Positions 34,691-48,474 of a stretch of DNA of 64,000 nt are shown in pieces. Origin of the DNA: Brachynemurus nebulosus (taxonomy: Eukaryota; Arthropoda; Insecta; Neuroptera; Myrmeleontidae); assembly GCA_035578155.1 (NCBI GenBank), contig JAPWDM010000001.1, positions 8,520,670-8,584,669 of the forward strand, in the 5' to 3' direction. The notes under the pieces were generated by a model, which saw only the letters and a list, made by a program, of their open reading frames with translations, was not told where the DNA came from and did no database searches. Every line of letters starts with the position of its first letter. Positions within the stretch are counted from its first letter, which is position 1. A program made the translations under genes and the position numbers.

Positions 34691-36777
34691 GTTTAAATCT
34701 TTCGGGTATATATACTTCATTTTTTTTTTCAATTCCATTCATTCTCTCTTTATCGGAGAAATGTTTCTGTGTGTGCGAACGGGAAAAATATTTTTTCTCT
34801 TCGGATCCAATGTTCGTCTTACTTTTGTCAATTCGTTTGTAAATAGCATACGTGCACCTACGGATGTATTGGCAGATGGTTTTCTTGAATTAATAAAATA
34901 TTATTGGACGAATTGAAGGGAAAACTTGGGTAGGTATGTTTCGACTGGAAAAATTAATTATTATCCATTTTTTCTTTTGTGTTTTTTCTCTCTCGGTTTT
35001 TTTTTTTGTGTTCGTCGCTCACTGTATAAAAAAGGGTAAATACGACTAATAAACTAAATGATAGTTCTTATGGTTTCTATTTATTTTAACGACTTTCGGC
35101 CCCTACAGCACCAAATAGTGACTGCTGTACTAGAAAACATAAAGTATGTACTTTATTTTTATTTTCAAGACAACAATCAATCGTTCGTTCAGTCGAATGT
35201 TGAGTGTTGACTTAGTTTATTTATTTTATTACAGCGTTAAGACACTGAAGCGTAATACTCAATCGTATTCAATCAGTTGATCGTCGAGCGATTTCTCGCC
35301 GATCTCTTGTATATTTTTCTACAAATCTAGTAGAAATGAAAACATTTTATTGACCACAATTTTTAGTTGTATACGTCTCGGTCATATTCGTCCGTAGTAA
35401 AAGATTTCTTAAGAGTTATTTTTAGATTGAGAAAATGGATTCGTCAAAAAAAGTAAAACGTATTCGACTGCTTTGATTTGTTAGGGAGGAAAGGTGATAC
35501 CAGAAGTTACTTTACTTTTCAAATTCGAAGACATGAAATTATATTCCTGAAAATTAAGTAATTAAAAAATCTTTTTAAACATTTTTTTAAATAGTTAAAA
35601 CTCATAGCGTAATTAAAGAAATAATTGAAATCTCATTTTAAATTATTTACAACAATATGACATCAAGCATATTATGAACAAAATAAGTAATTTAAAAAGT
35701 GTATCTAAAATATATTGTCACATTGTAACCGATCAACCAATCATTAACGTGGCACTTAGAATTCCGTTTTAATATTTTTCGAACTTACTACGTCATTGTA
35801 AATAATAATTTATTAGTTTAAGTATACGTATAAAATAAGTATAAGGGACTGAGATTCCTATAACGTTTTCCTATGTTTAAAGATTAAAAAATTTCTTTGA
35901 TTTTTTTTTAATTCAAAAAGATATTTCTTGTTTGAAATAAAAAAATATTTATTTTACTTAATCAAAAAAATATTTTTGTCAAATAATAAAAAAATTTTTT
36001 GATTCAAAGAAAAAAGGCCTTGAAAACTTATTCATCAGCAGATGTTTCTTCATAGGCATAAAAAATATTTTTCATTTTCTTTTATCCGATGATGATGTAT
36101 TTTAAAGTGGTATTAAAGCTTCAACGGGTGGTCTGAAATCAAATGAGACTTAAAAATAATTTTTCTGGGTTACTAAACCCAAAATTTTACGAGAAAAAAC
36201 AAAAAACCGGTAGCTTTTCGAAAAAAAGTTTTTCTTCCCCTAAAAAAAGTTGAAATTTAAAAGGAAGTGAATTATGATTTTTGAAAATCTCAAAAGAATG
36301 GTTTTATTTTTGTCTTGTTTTTCAACCCTGAATAACCTTTCTGTTAATACACTTTGCTTTGTTACAATTGTTCTCATTCAATGGTGCCAATTGTAACATT
36401 ACAAATTTGACTCTATACATTTCTGCTTAGCTTTGTAGATAATCGGATAGTTGGGATAACACGGTAAAAAAAAAAACTAGAATTTTCAACTATATCAGAA
36501 GACCTAATTATATGACACAAATTTTTTTATACTCTCCCCTGTGTAAAGAATATTCTGGGCGACATTTCTCACCACTCCATTTTAATTCAGATTTTGTAAG
36601 AGGAAATTCATGATGACAAAAGACCACGAGAAGATAAATATATACTTCTACATATGTATAGGTAAGAAGTATATTATGTGTGTGTGTGTACGTATTATAA
36701 AGGGCAAACACAAAAAAAAGAAAAACAAATAGAACGCTTTAGGGTGCAGATGTTAATTAGCATAACGTTATGTACGC

Positions 36778-36852
<75 letters not shown>

Positions 36853-37384
36853 ACGTACGCCTACGATAAATAAGAAAAGACGACATTACGCGGAACACTT
36901 TGCGGAACGGGAAGTAATTAATGAGTTACTTATGTACAAATTATTACATAAAGAGAGAGACAATGTAATTTATGGTACGCGCCGATACTTATCCACTACC
37001 ATTCGACGACGCATTGGATTTTATATCGATTTTGTGTTTTATTAAATGGTGAATTTTTTTGCTCTGTGTGATATATAAGCGCGGGGAATACACATAAAAT
37101 ATATTATACGGAAAATTCGTGTGGATTATCAACATCAAATTTGTTATTGCGTTCTTGTGATAATATAATAAATGAAGAGAATTTACTCATGGTATTCATA
37201 TTTTTGAGTAAATTCAAAATATTTGGCTTGAAATATTTATATTTCTTGTTTGACATTTAAATACTCTAAATCTTGTTTACTTGAAATTTTTTTACTTCAT
37301 ACGATGTGGTTTGTGCAAAATAATTTTCATTTTGACTTTCTAAGACGGAAAAGTGCCCCAAAAAGGAAAAAAAAATTCATACTC
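34691..37384. other. About 2.7 kb without a supported gene, with a (TA)n tract
   Basis: AT-rich DNA. (TA)n occupies 36779-36849, flanked by TGTACGCGAA and TGTACGTACGCC; frames of alternating Y and I through it are artefacts. TTGTTACAATTGTTC and CCAATTGTAACATTAC near 36360-36400 resemble internal pieces of the element at 48475-49445. Confidence 0.5.
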
Positions 37385-37775
37385 ATAGACGGGGACTGAT
37401 TAACCCACTTTGGGGTCTAGATATTTTCTTCTTACCAGACCCCTTCTCACCCCCACAAGATATAGAGCACACAAAAAATATAAAACGATAAATAAAACAA
37501 AATTGAGTCATTTGCCTCATTTGTTTACGTGATGATCCAACCTTGAGTTTCACTATTTATCTAAGCCATGGCCTAGGGTCGGCAAGATTTTAGGGGCGGA
37601 AAATTTTTAGGATAGGGCGGCAAAGGAATGTAACCTTTTTTTCTGCTCGTCAGTTATTTTTTTTTAGTAAAGCGTTCTAAAAACAAGTAGGAAAAGTTAG
37701 ATTTTTGCTTTTATAAGAGAGGCAGGAGCAGTATTTTTCACGGTGCCTAGGGTGACACTTAGGGTAAATCCGGAC
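37385..37775. mobile_element. Possible hAT-like element, about 390 bp
   Basis: The right part, reverse complemented, begins AGTCCGGATTTACCCTAAGT then GTCACCCTAGGC, a form common at hAT ends. The left part begins ACGGGGACTGATTAACCCAC. Interior blocks GGGGCGG and CCTAGGG recur. No target duplication is visible, so borders and class are tentative. Confidence 0.35.
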
Positions 37776-38837
37776 TTGTTCTCGATCAAATGGTCGAGAA
37801 TGTGAACGGCATTTCATATTACACCACCTAATATTATTCCAGATAATGGCAAAAATGGTTCTTGGCTACAAGAAACCTATCCAGAGTTAAAGAATTTCTT
37901 TTAAACATTTCTTTAATTGATAGAAACGTGTCGATATTTATCTGAATTACATAGTTAGCCTAGTGATCGAAAAGCGACATTTTATATTACACGACCTAAT
38001 GTTATTCCAGTTAATGGATTCTTAAATACAAGAATTTTATTCAAAGTTAAAGATTTTTTTTGAAAATATTTCTCTCAAGCTTAAAAAAGTGTCAACAGGG
38101 AGAACAAATCTCAAATATTGATTCAAATATTCAAAATAGACAGTTTGACCGGGTCCTTTAAAAAACCGGGCATTTAAAAAAAACCGAGCCCTGGACCAGG
38201 ACAGTATAAAGTTATACTTATGGGTTCCGAAATTTTTTCTTGGAGATCCTAAAAAACAACTTTAAAAAAATTGGCAAAAACAATATTCACACAACAATTA
38301 TTCAGAAGGAGTGATACGAAATGTAGCAGTGATGAATCAAAAATTAGAGTTAAAGGTTCAACTTTTCTAGGAATATTACTTCCTGTTGGATAAATTTAAC
38401 ATTAATAAGCATATTTACTATATGTAGTTAATTTCCATTAACTAATAGACATAATATTTGTAAAATGCGAAATACTTTATAGTTAAGTAGTCTAAATTTC
38501 ATTTATAAAAGTTTCACTATTGAAAGTTTACAACGAATGACAATTTTTCTTTTCTTTCAAATCTTTTTCAAAATATAGGACTATAATAAAACTTTAAATA
38601 CTCGGCCATTTATATTTACTACTGCCATGTAATATATCAAATCTCGTTTTATTCTTTCATGGAGAAATTGTAACAGAGAAATGATTGCACATAACAAGCG
38701 TCTAATACAAATTTTATTAAGATATTATTATATAGCTACTTACTCGAAAGTTTATCTCCGTACGTTCACATATATTTATTGGCAACGATCCAAACATCAT
38801 TTTTGATAAATAAAAATAGTTTAAAATAAAAATTCGC
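37776..38837. other. No supported gene
   Basis: AT-rich sequence. A loosely repeated block (AACGGCATTTCATATTACAC near 37806 and GCGACATTTTATATTACACG near 37973, each followed by an ACCTAA-GTTATTCCAG-like stretch and AAGAA) gives a degenerate direct repeat of about 165 bp. Confidence 0.45.
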
Positions 38838-40245
38838 CAAGTGCGTGTTGGACACGTATCACGTCCGGGTTCCTTAGCAACTCAAGTTTTTCATAATTTT
38901 TAGGATAACATATAGGATATTTAAATATATTTTTGATTTAAATATGTTTATGATAGTTTTCTAATATTACTATGAGGATTAGAACCACGGAGTAATGGAG
39001 ACACAGCAGCTATCTCTATCATGAAATCTGCAGTGTGCATTTTTGTGTACCTTAGGCTCGTAGGTAGTCAGTGTCTCAGTGGCATCCACCGAGTGTAGGT
39101 CAGTCAAACAATAATGGATTTAATTGTAATGTTGGTTGTGATGGCATTGTTACATCCCTACACATAGCGTTATGGTATCACACATATGTATGCGAGCCCG
39201 GTCACGTGACTGCCACCTCTATCTTCGATTACGCACACATACACAGTTTAGTGTGCCAATACAAAGTAAACACCGTGCACGTATATAACATATTGTCTAT
39301 CTCTTACTGGTTACACCGATTCCAGTAGTGGAGAGATACTTATTGTACCTCTGTCCTCTGTGGTTAGAACTTACATTGTTAAAAATAAAATTGATAATTA
39401 AAAATGAAACTGATTTTTTTTTTATTAAAATATATAGAAAATGGACGCTATTGATTTGAATAATCTGGAGAAGCAAGTTTCACTTAAGTTTAGATACCTG
39501 TGTGATATCTATCACTGACATTACAACAAGCGAACATGTCAGAAATGAGAATTATTTATTTTTTTAATTTTTATTTAATTTTTATTTTTTTGTATATTAA
39601 TGAAGTTCAAATAATACATTTTAGTTACTGACAGAATTTTTACGATTCTACTAATATTTGCAGTCAATAAAAATTAGATAAATAATTTACAAGAAATTTA
39701 TGAAGTTACATATTTTAGGCAAAATAAATATTTTTTTCATTTTTCAGCATTTCTCGGCCGGGTCTGGAACTAAACTTTTGAGGAGTGTTTTTTAATACCA
39801 AAACATACACTTCTTTACTGTAAATTACTTTTTGAATTTTCGAAAATTTGTTTATCTATATTATCTCAGAAACTTACCGACACAACGCAAACTTAATTAA
39901 ATGTTTTGTTAGTAAATGTTAGATATTTGTAATCTCTGTAGATTTTTTTAGATCAGAAATTTAAAAAAAAATTTACGGTAAAGGAGGCAAAAAAATCTTA
40001 TTATGAAGGTCGATATTTCCCAAACGAGACTAAAAAATAAAAACTGGTATAAAAGGGACCTCAGCTCCTTTTTGAGTCCTTTTCAACGACATCCCACACG
40101 ATGTCGTATACCTACGGGAAAGTATTCATTTGTTGTATAGTATGTAAATGTTTGACCTACACCTATAGAATGGAAATACATGATTTGACGAAACTATAAA
40201 ATGTTCGAGATTTTTCTTCGGAACCCTAAAAAGAAAATATAACAA
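38838..40245. repeat. Possible dispersed repeat, CGCCAAGTGCG to GGAACCCTAAAAA
   Basis: The left part reads CGCCAAGTGCGTGTTGGACA then CGTCCGGGTTCCTTAG. The right part ends TTCGGAACCCTAAAAAG (40230-40246). Such pairs bracket interspersed elements in many insects. The interior is AT-rich with a frame at 39071-39328 that I do not recognise. Whether the two parts belong to one element is unproven. Confidence 0.3.
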
Positions 40246-41503
40246 CACTAACCAGGGGGCCATTCACTTACATATGAATGAGTCTGTGTATACATGAGTC
40301 GATATAAACTTACATACATATATATTTTAATTTTCAAGAACAATTTAAAAATAGATTTATAGAGAATTCCAGACAACAAATACCGTATTATCCAGTAACG
40401 TTGCTTTATTAATAGACGCTGGAAAAATTTTGATAAAACGAAAAAAAATGTAATCGAATAATACGTTCATTGGTAGAGGAAATTATTTTTGATTGGACCA
40501 GTACCTTTGATGGACTCACCACCTTATTTTGAAACCGACAGCAATTTGGATTCGTTCAGTTGGTAATGCCTACCTGCGTAATTACTTTAGAAATTTTTGT
40601 ATTTGAGCGATTTCAAGTGAAAATTTTTTTACAAATTTTGAGCTAATTTTGAAACTTCATTCGAAACAACGTACACCATACCAAATTGTAAGGGATGGTG
40701 GTTTTGCATCAGTTACTAAAGGTTAGGTAATCCTGCACCTGTTCAGGTATTTGGCCAAATTGCCTTGCCTGAATCTCAAAAAGTTGCCTACGATGGATTT
40801 AAAATTTGCCATTTTGCAAACCTAAATCTCGTACCAAAGCAAAAAGCTAGAGGACATACTACAGAACAAATAGCTAAAACAAATACAAAGACTTAAAAAG
40901 AAATTTATGGGAATGCAAAAAAAACCTTCATACTTAGGTACATAGCGGCTTACCTACAGATTGATAATCTATTTGATTTTTTCGTGCAATCGTGGGCATC
41001 AATATTCGCTATTTTTTAGAGACACTTTTTTCAAAAAGTTATAATAATTATAAAAAAAAATAAATAAAAATGAATAAAAAAAATATTTTTGTATTGCTAA
41101 ATAGTGGTATTATCGTAAAAAAATTCATCCCCAATCCCTCATCCTACCCATTCGAACAAAATTGACTATTTTTCGGCCGATCACACTGTGATGGTACCTT
41201 AATGCAAAAAAGGTTCGTTATTCTCAATTTACTTCAAGATGTCTTAAAAAATATAATAAATAAAGCACTATATGAGAAAGAACATGAAAGATTTACTTTG
41301 GGAAAATCCATATTACAAAATTTGAGTATATAATTTTCTTTGTTATTTTTCACTAACATATTTACCAGCCAACTTTTAGAATAATAAGGAAAAATTTATA
41401 TTTTTTACGACGGAGCCAAAATTTTAATGATGATTTCTATTTTCATTGAAGTTTATTTAAACCTGACAATCCAATGGATTGAACAATCCTTACTAGTCCT
41501 TAC
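40246..41503. other. No supported gene
   Basis: AT-rich sequence with no recognisable frame or paired ends. Confidence 0.5.
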
Positions 41504-41640
41504 TAGTATTATAAATGTGAAAGTGAGTTTGTTTGTTTGTCTTGCTTTCACACCTAACCAATCAACTTTCAATTTTGCAAAGAGATAGCTTGGGGAATAG
41601 AGCTTGCTGTTGAGATGTTTTTTACTTTTTGTTTTTTCAA
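41504..41640 (+). repeat. Dispersed repeat B, copy 3
   Basis: It begins CTAGTATTATAAATGTGAAA then GTGAGTTTGTTTGTTTGTC, and continues with TTTGCAAAGAGATAGCTTGG. It matches copies 1 and 2 at the start and middle, but the later CCGGAAAAATATTTC block is missing. Confidence 0.65.
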
Positions 41641-43049
41641 ATCGAGTGCGCTGCGTACCTCCACTCGCCCGTTGTGTATGTACCTATCAGTCCCTTAGCC
41701 TAGTCGAATACCTCACTTTACACATACGTATCGAAAATAACTATTTTATGTAGTTCTCTAACTAAAAGAAAAACCACTGAAATTATACAATATACAATCT
41801 AAAACAATAACACTATCCATTTCATTGGCCAAAGTATGAAAGTATACTAAGTTAAAAGAAAAAAAAACATGGGTCGTCGTCAAATTTACGAAGGTTTAGT
41901 AACCGCGGAACTTATAAAATGGTGCGTCGTCAAAATGACAAAGGTTTAGTTTTCTAGGGTTAATTGTGTTCAGAAATTATTACCTACTTGAAAGTAGCAC
42001 AATATTACATGACATCCACTTTGCCCGCAAAATGACCGTCTTGGTCTGACTGGTCCTTAAATTTGAAACACTACGCGTGCTTTACATGATTTTCTTGATC
42101 AGGTAGCACGCTACCATTCGTAGTTATGTGTGAAGAATAAGTTGCATTTCGATAAAAACATGGTGGTTTATAGTTATAAAACTAACAATTAAAAAAATTT
42201 CCAGTGTTACCAAAATGATTTATGTTGTTCAATTTTTTTATTTTGCATGACATAAAATTATGTTATTTTTTTGTATGGGTATACTTCTTTCTGTCTGCAT
42301 CGTCGTAATAAAATTTAATTTTAAAACGGCTGTAAAAACCTACTGATACTTAACATTCAATATTCCCGAATAGAAAATACAAATTCATAATAGTAAATTG
42401 GCAACACATTCGAAATTGAAGCGTTCCAATTATTCTCAACAGAAAAAAAGACAATAATCAGTATTATAAAAATTCACTTACTTTGCATAATATACGACAA
42501 GATATTAGGTTTTATTATTACGCCTGTTCCAACTGTGCAGCCGGAATACAAGAACCGGAAAACGGAAAACTAATTGTCACAAAATATTGTTCGAATAATA
42601 CACAAAATTGCCGCTATTGCTGCATACAACAACACACACAATATCACCCATGCAGTCGGTCAGGAGCGGGACGTCAAGTACCGGCATATGCGGAATAAAT
42701 ATGGTATCTGGTAAAGATTGTTTTCGATATAACATATGTTGGAGTGAAACAAAAAAAAAAAAAAAAAAACACTATAGAGACTGAACGAATGAACCAGCCA
42801 GTTGGTCGGTATTAATTTAATACCATAATAAAAATATTTATTTAAAATAAATACACACAAATATATCACTCTGACTGCGAAACTGGAAAATGGTTTTTGC
42901 AGAACACTCGACCGGATTAGGTTGGTGGTATATTTTAGTCACAAAATGATATTATTTTGTTTGATCCACACTGCACTTAAAAAAAAACACTCACTAAACA
43001 CACAAGACGGGGATTTTTCCACAATGTTTCACACATTAATTGTTTATTA
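41641..43049. other. No supported gene; one short tandem duplication
   Basis: GTCGTCAAATTTACGAAGGT near 41875 recurs as GTCGTCAAAATGACAAAGGT near 41927, spaced about 52 bases. A frame at 42483-42698 is cysteine-rich but has no signal peptide or known spacing pattern. A-runs occur at 42751-42769. Confidence 0.45.
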
Positions 43050-43330
43050 TTAATGGCAATTGTTGATGATCCGTCCCGGTTACGTACGTACGTATCTACG
43101 TTAATGATGATAACAATGGGCCCGGTGACGTGCTCTTAATTTGTTTAACGTGCGGCACCCGTAGAAAGCGTTTATAAATTGTTTGTGTATATTTCGTCGA
43201 AGGCACACACGTCCAATTTATTATTATTTCGTACAGTTGTGTGTGTGTGTGTGCCATACGGTTCCGACGGTCGGTGTCGGTGACGATGACGACTCCTCCT
43301 TCTCCTCCACCACGCTGCGCCACGTTTTTG
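43050..43330. other. GC- and CpG-rich patch with GT repeat
   Basis: The segment contains (GTAC)n, GGGCCCGGTGACGTG, (GT)9 near 43241, and GACGGTCGGTGTCGGTGACG. Frames cross on both strands, but their products are low-complexity (runs of D, S and G). In an AT-rich insect genome such a patch can mark a promoter or first exon. No splice donor or protein motif confirms this. Confidence 0.3.
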
Positions 43331-43636
43331 TAAATGTTGTTATATTTTATTCACACGATTCTTATCAATTGCTATTTATTTCATTTTCCATTAAATAGTC
43401 CAAATTTATTTTCGTCTGTTTGTTTGACGGTAATGATATTGGTCATCTGTAAAAACAAATCATTTCATTTTTAAATAAACACTTTTATTTTTCTTGAGGG
43501 GGGGAGGGGGAGGTTATTGTATGATAAATTAATAAAACGTATAACCTAATCAAAATTTTTGTAAACATTACACTATTTATTGTATTACTTATTGTATTTA
43601 CAGGTGCTAATGGCCTCGTAGCCGATGCACTTAATA
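43331..43636. other. No supported gene
   Basis: AT-rich sequence with a G-run at 43498-43512. Confidence 0.5.
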
Positions 43637-43638
43637 CA

Positions 43639-44208
43639 GGGTAAGTGCGGGAGAGATCCCGCAGTAGCCATAGTTCGTCCGTTGATTGATAGATAGCGCT
43701 ATTAATGGATTATATATTTAAAATAAGTTACTTATTTAAGCTGTATATGGTAACATTTATGATTAGTCCATCAGTTTAGTAATTATCCAACTTTTTATTA
43801 TTGAAAAGTAAGTTTTTTAACATAATATTTTATCAAGCATTTAATTCATTAAAATTTAAGAATGTATATTTCATTGTTTTAATGAAAATGAGTTTTGCTG
43901 TTAATTTAGGTATATTTTAAAAGTACTGTATAAAATTTTAGGTTAGAATTCCGCACTATGCTTGCTGTTCCCGCTCACCTTCTTTGATACGGCATCTCTC
44001 CCATAGGTGTGGGAGAGACGCCGCTTTGCAGGCTCTACAAAAATGTTAATTATGAATCCTTTATGACTCAAAATTTAAAATTATTTATAAATAATTTTAA
44101 AGAACAATGTTTACATTTATTGTGTTCCAAATTTCAAATCAGTTAAATGCATACTTTAAGAGATATCTAGTGTTTTCAAAATGTGCGGCATCTCTCGTGC
44201 ATTCACCC
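43639..44208. mobile_element. GGGTRARTGCGGGAGAG transposon, 570 bp
   Basis: The left end GGGTAAGTGCGGGAGAGATC and right end (reverse complemented) GGGTGAATGCACGAGAGATG form inverted repeats of about 20 bp. TA follows at 44209-44210; the left side has ACA instead, so the duplication is not exact. GGGAGAGAYGCCG blocks occur internally near 43990-44020. The right half is shared with 20777-21026. There is no transposase. Confidence 0.75.
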
Positions 44209-44210
44209 TA

Positions 44211-47200
44211 ATAAAAAAAGGTATAATGAAATCAAATGTAATTAATTTAATTCGATTGTTATTTAAGGTAGTTGCTGCATTAGAGTATTCTAAAGACTAA
44301 TAAATAATTTTTGGATATGTTGTTTTGTAGCATTTAAAGTAGTTTAATTTTCAAAGTCAGAAAAATATAGTTTCTGGAAATATTTTTGGTACTGAACTAA
44401 TTTTGCAAGTTATACCTGACTTTAATTTTACGCTACGAACGCAACGTTCATTTTAAATTTAACAAAAACTTCCTCATTTTTCGTAGGAGTATGTGCGCTT
44501 GAAAATTAGTTGAATATTTTTTTTTTATTCTAAAATGTTGTCCGCAGTTTTGTTGATTTAAATTGGTTTTCATTGTTTTTCTTTTTCGTAGCAACAGTTC
44601 GTAAAACACAAGATATCAAAATTTAAATCAATTCCGACGCATATTTTGTAAGACAAGAAGTGTTAATAAATAATTTTAAAAAAATGAGAACTATCACTTG
44701 CTAATTTTTGCCAAAAATTGAATGACAAAAGATTACCTAAAAATATTTTTCTTGTTTTTACTTAGGTAATGCTAAAGTTAATCTTTTATTTTCCAATCAA
44801 ATGATCTCTGAAACTTTAAATAAATTAACAATAAAATGATTATCTGAAACTGATAGTTTTTAAAAAAAAATTGTCTGTTAAATTCTGTAAAGTCCTAAAC
44901 TGACTATATAATGTGGTCAAATATGAATGGTTATGACTTTGAAATTCTAAAAAATTAACAACTAAATAATATTAGTTTGTGGCAATAACAACTGACCAAT
45001 ATTTTCAGAATACTAATGCAACAACTCACCTTAATTTACGACTTTTTTAAGAACTACTATTTTTGATAAAGATTTAAGAAAACTTAAAATTAACACAAAT
45101 ATTTTAATTTGTACCCCTAAGAAATAATCAAAACCATTAAAGAGAAATAAAATCAATTTAACGAAATTAATTATTTCACAGTCAATTGTAGAATCATAGA
45201 ATCAATAATTAATTTTTGTTGATGTGAAACATCCCGAATCAGAAATTCTGAGGCCTATTTAACACTTATTCATCCCAATTATTCATGAAACCCACTAAAT
45301 ATATTTTAGAAAAATAATTTTGAGTATGTTTTAAGTTGCCAAAAATAACTTAAAATTGTTTACACGCTAAAAGTATTTTTAAAAGAATTTTCTAAAAATT
45401 TTAAATATTTAACCCTTTTCACTCGATCAATAGGCGCGCACAAGTTATCGTTTTCAAATACCCCCAAAAAAGCTAAAAAAACATCTTTATCCAGTGTCCA
45501 CTGCGCCACCACCATCACATAATAAAACAATGCCCGGTAAAAATTAGTCACGATATGAAAATCTGTTTATCACAAGTCAGTGCAATGATGATTAATCAAA
45601 ATTTTTATCAAAAAATCACACCCCATCTTATTTTCAATTTTATTTTTATCTATTTTTATTATGTTAACACGAAATTATACACGAATAAATAAATGATTCA
45701 TACCACTGAACGTTAACAACTTCACATTAACCATCTGTGCAACATTTAAAAATAGAAATTTTTTTCTTTAACTTTGAATCAAAAACAAAGGATTAGGTAC
45801 AACAACGAAACATTATCCTTTTTTCACATTTTTAATAAATTTATGTTTCCTTAAGCCGCGCTGCTACTTCTTTCATTCTACGTGTATATATAAAGTGAGC
45901 AATGTGGCTTAGTCGACTGATAAAAATTTAAATAAAAAAACATACAGTTTTAACGATTGTAATTTGATATTGTCGTCACTGTAATGCACGGGGAGGCAAT
46001 AGTGTTTCTGTGTTACGCCTACTATTCCTATCATTATAAATGTTGAAAATAAACTATCAAGATATTTCGGTTGAACGTCATTAATATTTTCACAATTGAA
46101 TTTAAAAAAAAAGTTATTGTAAGAAATTGATAATTTTAAATCCCGACTATTCTTAAAATCAATAATATAACCTGTAGTTTTTAAAAATTTTTATGAGATA
46201 TCTCATTTTTTAAAACAGTGATTCGTTAGAAGATTCGCGAAAAAAAAAATTAGTGTTTAAGTCAACGTTTGATTAATAAATATATATCAAGAAAATAAAT
46301 TTGTGTTTATTATTAGTGAGAAAGCTGAGTTTCATGTAACGACATTAATTTTTCGATATTTAATTTCATATTTGTCGTCAGCAGTCTTAAATCGTTGCAT
46401 TATTAACATTCTGTTTCATTTCTGTTTTAGTACTAATCAAACCTTACAGCGCATTTTTATGAGTATATATGAATGTTGTGGCCGATCTTCAACGCTTGCT
46501 ACACTTGACGCAAAAACTCCTCTTAGATCCCCCATCGGTGGGTGATATCAACTCTATTAATACTCCGTATTCCAAGACAGACTGGCTGTTGAAAATTGAA
46601 TTCAACAAGTTCAATTGGTTTATTATTAAAATCATCAAATGATACTCTCAGGATCAAGCATAATCAAAATAGCAAATCAGAGCAATAAAAATTTATGGAA
46701 AATACCCTGAATAAAAACAAATTTAATAAGAACGTTTTATTTCCAAACTATTTCGCAATTTGGTATTAGGAGTTTAATTCATTGTAACACCTTTTACTTT
46801 TTGTTCTGAAACACACCTCAACGTAAGGTAAAAGCAACTTCTTCATAGAATACTTATATCATCCGTTTATGCTATACAAATACAGAAACAAAAGACAGGC
46901 TTCTATGTCTTTAAGATCCAAAGAAAATGTCGTTTCAAATTTTATTTTCAGACATAATTACATATTTGCCAGATAGAGGAATAAAAATCATATTGGAAAT
47001 TATTAGATAAATTCAACTACTTTTGTGACGTTAAAGCTAAAAATCTTGTTCTGTATAACAGATATAATTAAATATGCTTTCCGAGGGGTTGTGGTTAATT
47101 TCTTTTTTTTTTTTTGCTGACTAAAATAAAATATTGATGAAAATTCACCACTATTTTACTATTAATTTACAGAATGGAAAAAATATGATGTCATACCTTT

Positions 47201-48472
47201 TACTCATACACTTTGTTAAAAATTCATGTTTTATGGAGATAATTTTTTTCATTTGAAATTTTAAGTCATTGTTGAAAGTAATTTTTTTGACAAAACGCCA
47301 TAAAATTTAATACGTTTTTACGGAATAATGTATATCTACGTTTCATTATTAAATAAAAATCTCTAGAGTTTTAAAACAGACGTACATCTGTATGTATATA
47401 ATGATATCGTTTTAAAAAAATATATAAAACAGAAAAACTTCTCTACCAGATTAATAAAATTAATGTAAATTGTTAACTCAAATATACCTATATAAATTTA
47501 GAGGTTATATTTTTAAACAGTCACAAAAGAGTAGCTGAAAAGAGCCGAACGTTATTGTACCCTTTGAAACATTGTTCACGATTAAGCTTTGCACTTTGAG
47601 CAGAACTGATTAGTAGTTTATCAAAAGTTATCAAAATGTTTTCTACATTAAAATAAAATCTAGTACCTTTTTAATTATTTTACACGCTGTGCGCTGGCTT
47701 TTAGATTAAAAAGAAATTTGTCATACATAATGCTATTGGTCAATGGTAGTGGTAAATCTGGGAAAAAAACAATTTTGCCATATTAGTTAATATAGCTTAC
47801 AATTAGTTAATATGGGTTTTTTAAAAAAAAAAAGATTTTGTTATACCAAAAAAGATTTAGTTTATGTATTAATTTTAAATTTAGTCATAACTCAGTGATC
47901 GTCTGATCATGGTGATATCTAAGAAGTTACAAGAGGAAACGTCTTGAAGTGAATTCCCAATTGAATTCCCGAAGGAGGTAATTTTTTTGTCAGCCATAAA
48001 ATCGATTTAAAGGGTAAAATCGATTCTCAAGATTGGTATAAAAATTTAATTTTATCAAATTACTTAGAAATTATAACAGCTAGAAGAAAAGTTTAAATTC
48101 ATATACAATCCTGCATTTTTGCTTACGGTAAGAATTAAGTATTCGTTCAGCATCCACCGAAAAAATCGATATAAATTATATGATATGAATTTTCAAAGCC
48201 AAGTTGTTTTCTCGAATGTTATTTTTTACGAACCTTCGGAACTTACAATGAAAAGAAGACTTACAAAGTTGGATATACCTGACAAAAATACAGTTCGCGC
48301 CATAGAACACGTTCGCGCTAAAGAAGTTTAAAAATTTCTAAAATTGGATCGGTTTTTATTCCACCTCTATGTATTAAATTGTGAACAGAAGTAATCGCAA
48401 AGAACCAGATATAAAATTTCCGTTTCAGCTACTTTGCGTTTAAAAGTTTAAAGTCACCTGCTACTAGAAGAC
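44211..48472. other. About 4.3 kb without a supported gene
   Basis: The longest unannotated stretch. It is AT-rich, with no paired ends, tRNA or recognisable frame. Frames at 45360-45551, 46303-46545 and 48119-48331 have ordinary-looking but unknown products and no splice context that I trust. Confidence 0.5.
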
Positions 48473-48474
48473 TA

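Noticed and set aside
36779..36849. (TA)n tract as a third HINE-like copy
   Set aside because: Its flanks (TGTACGCGAA and TGTACGTACG) do not match the element, so it is an independent microsatellite.
42483..42698. Cysteine-rich 71-codon frame, possible small secreted peptide
   Set aside because: No signal peptide, no regular cysteine spacing and no splice context.
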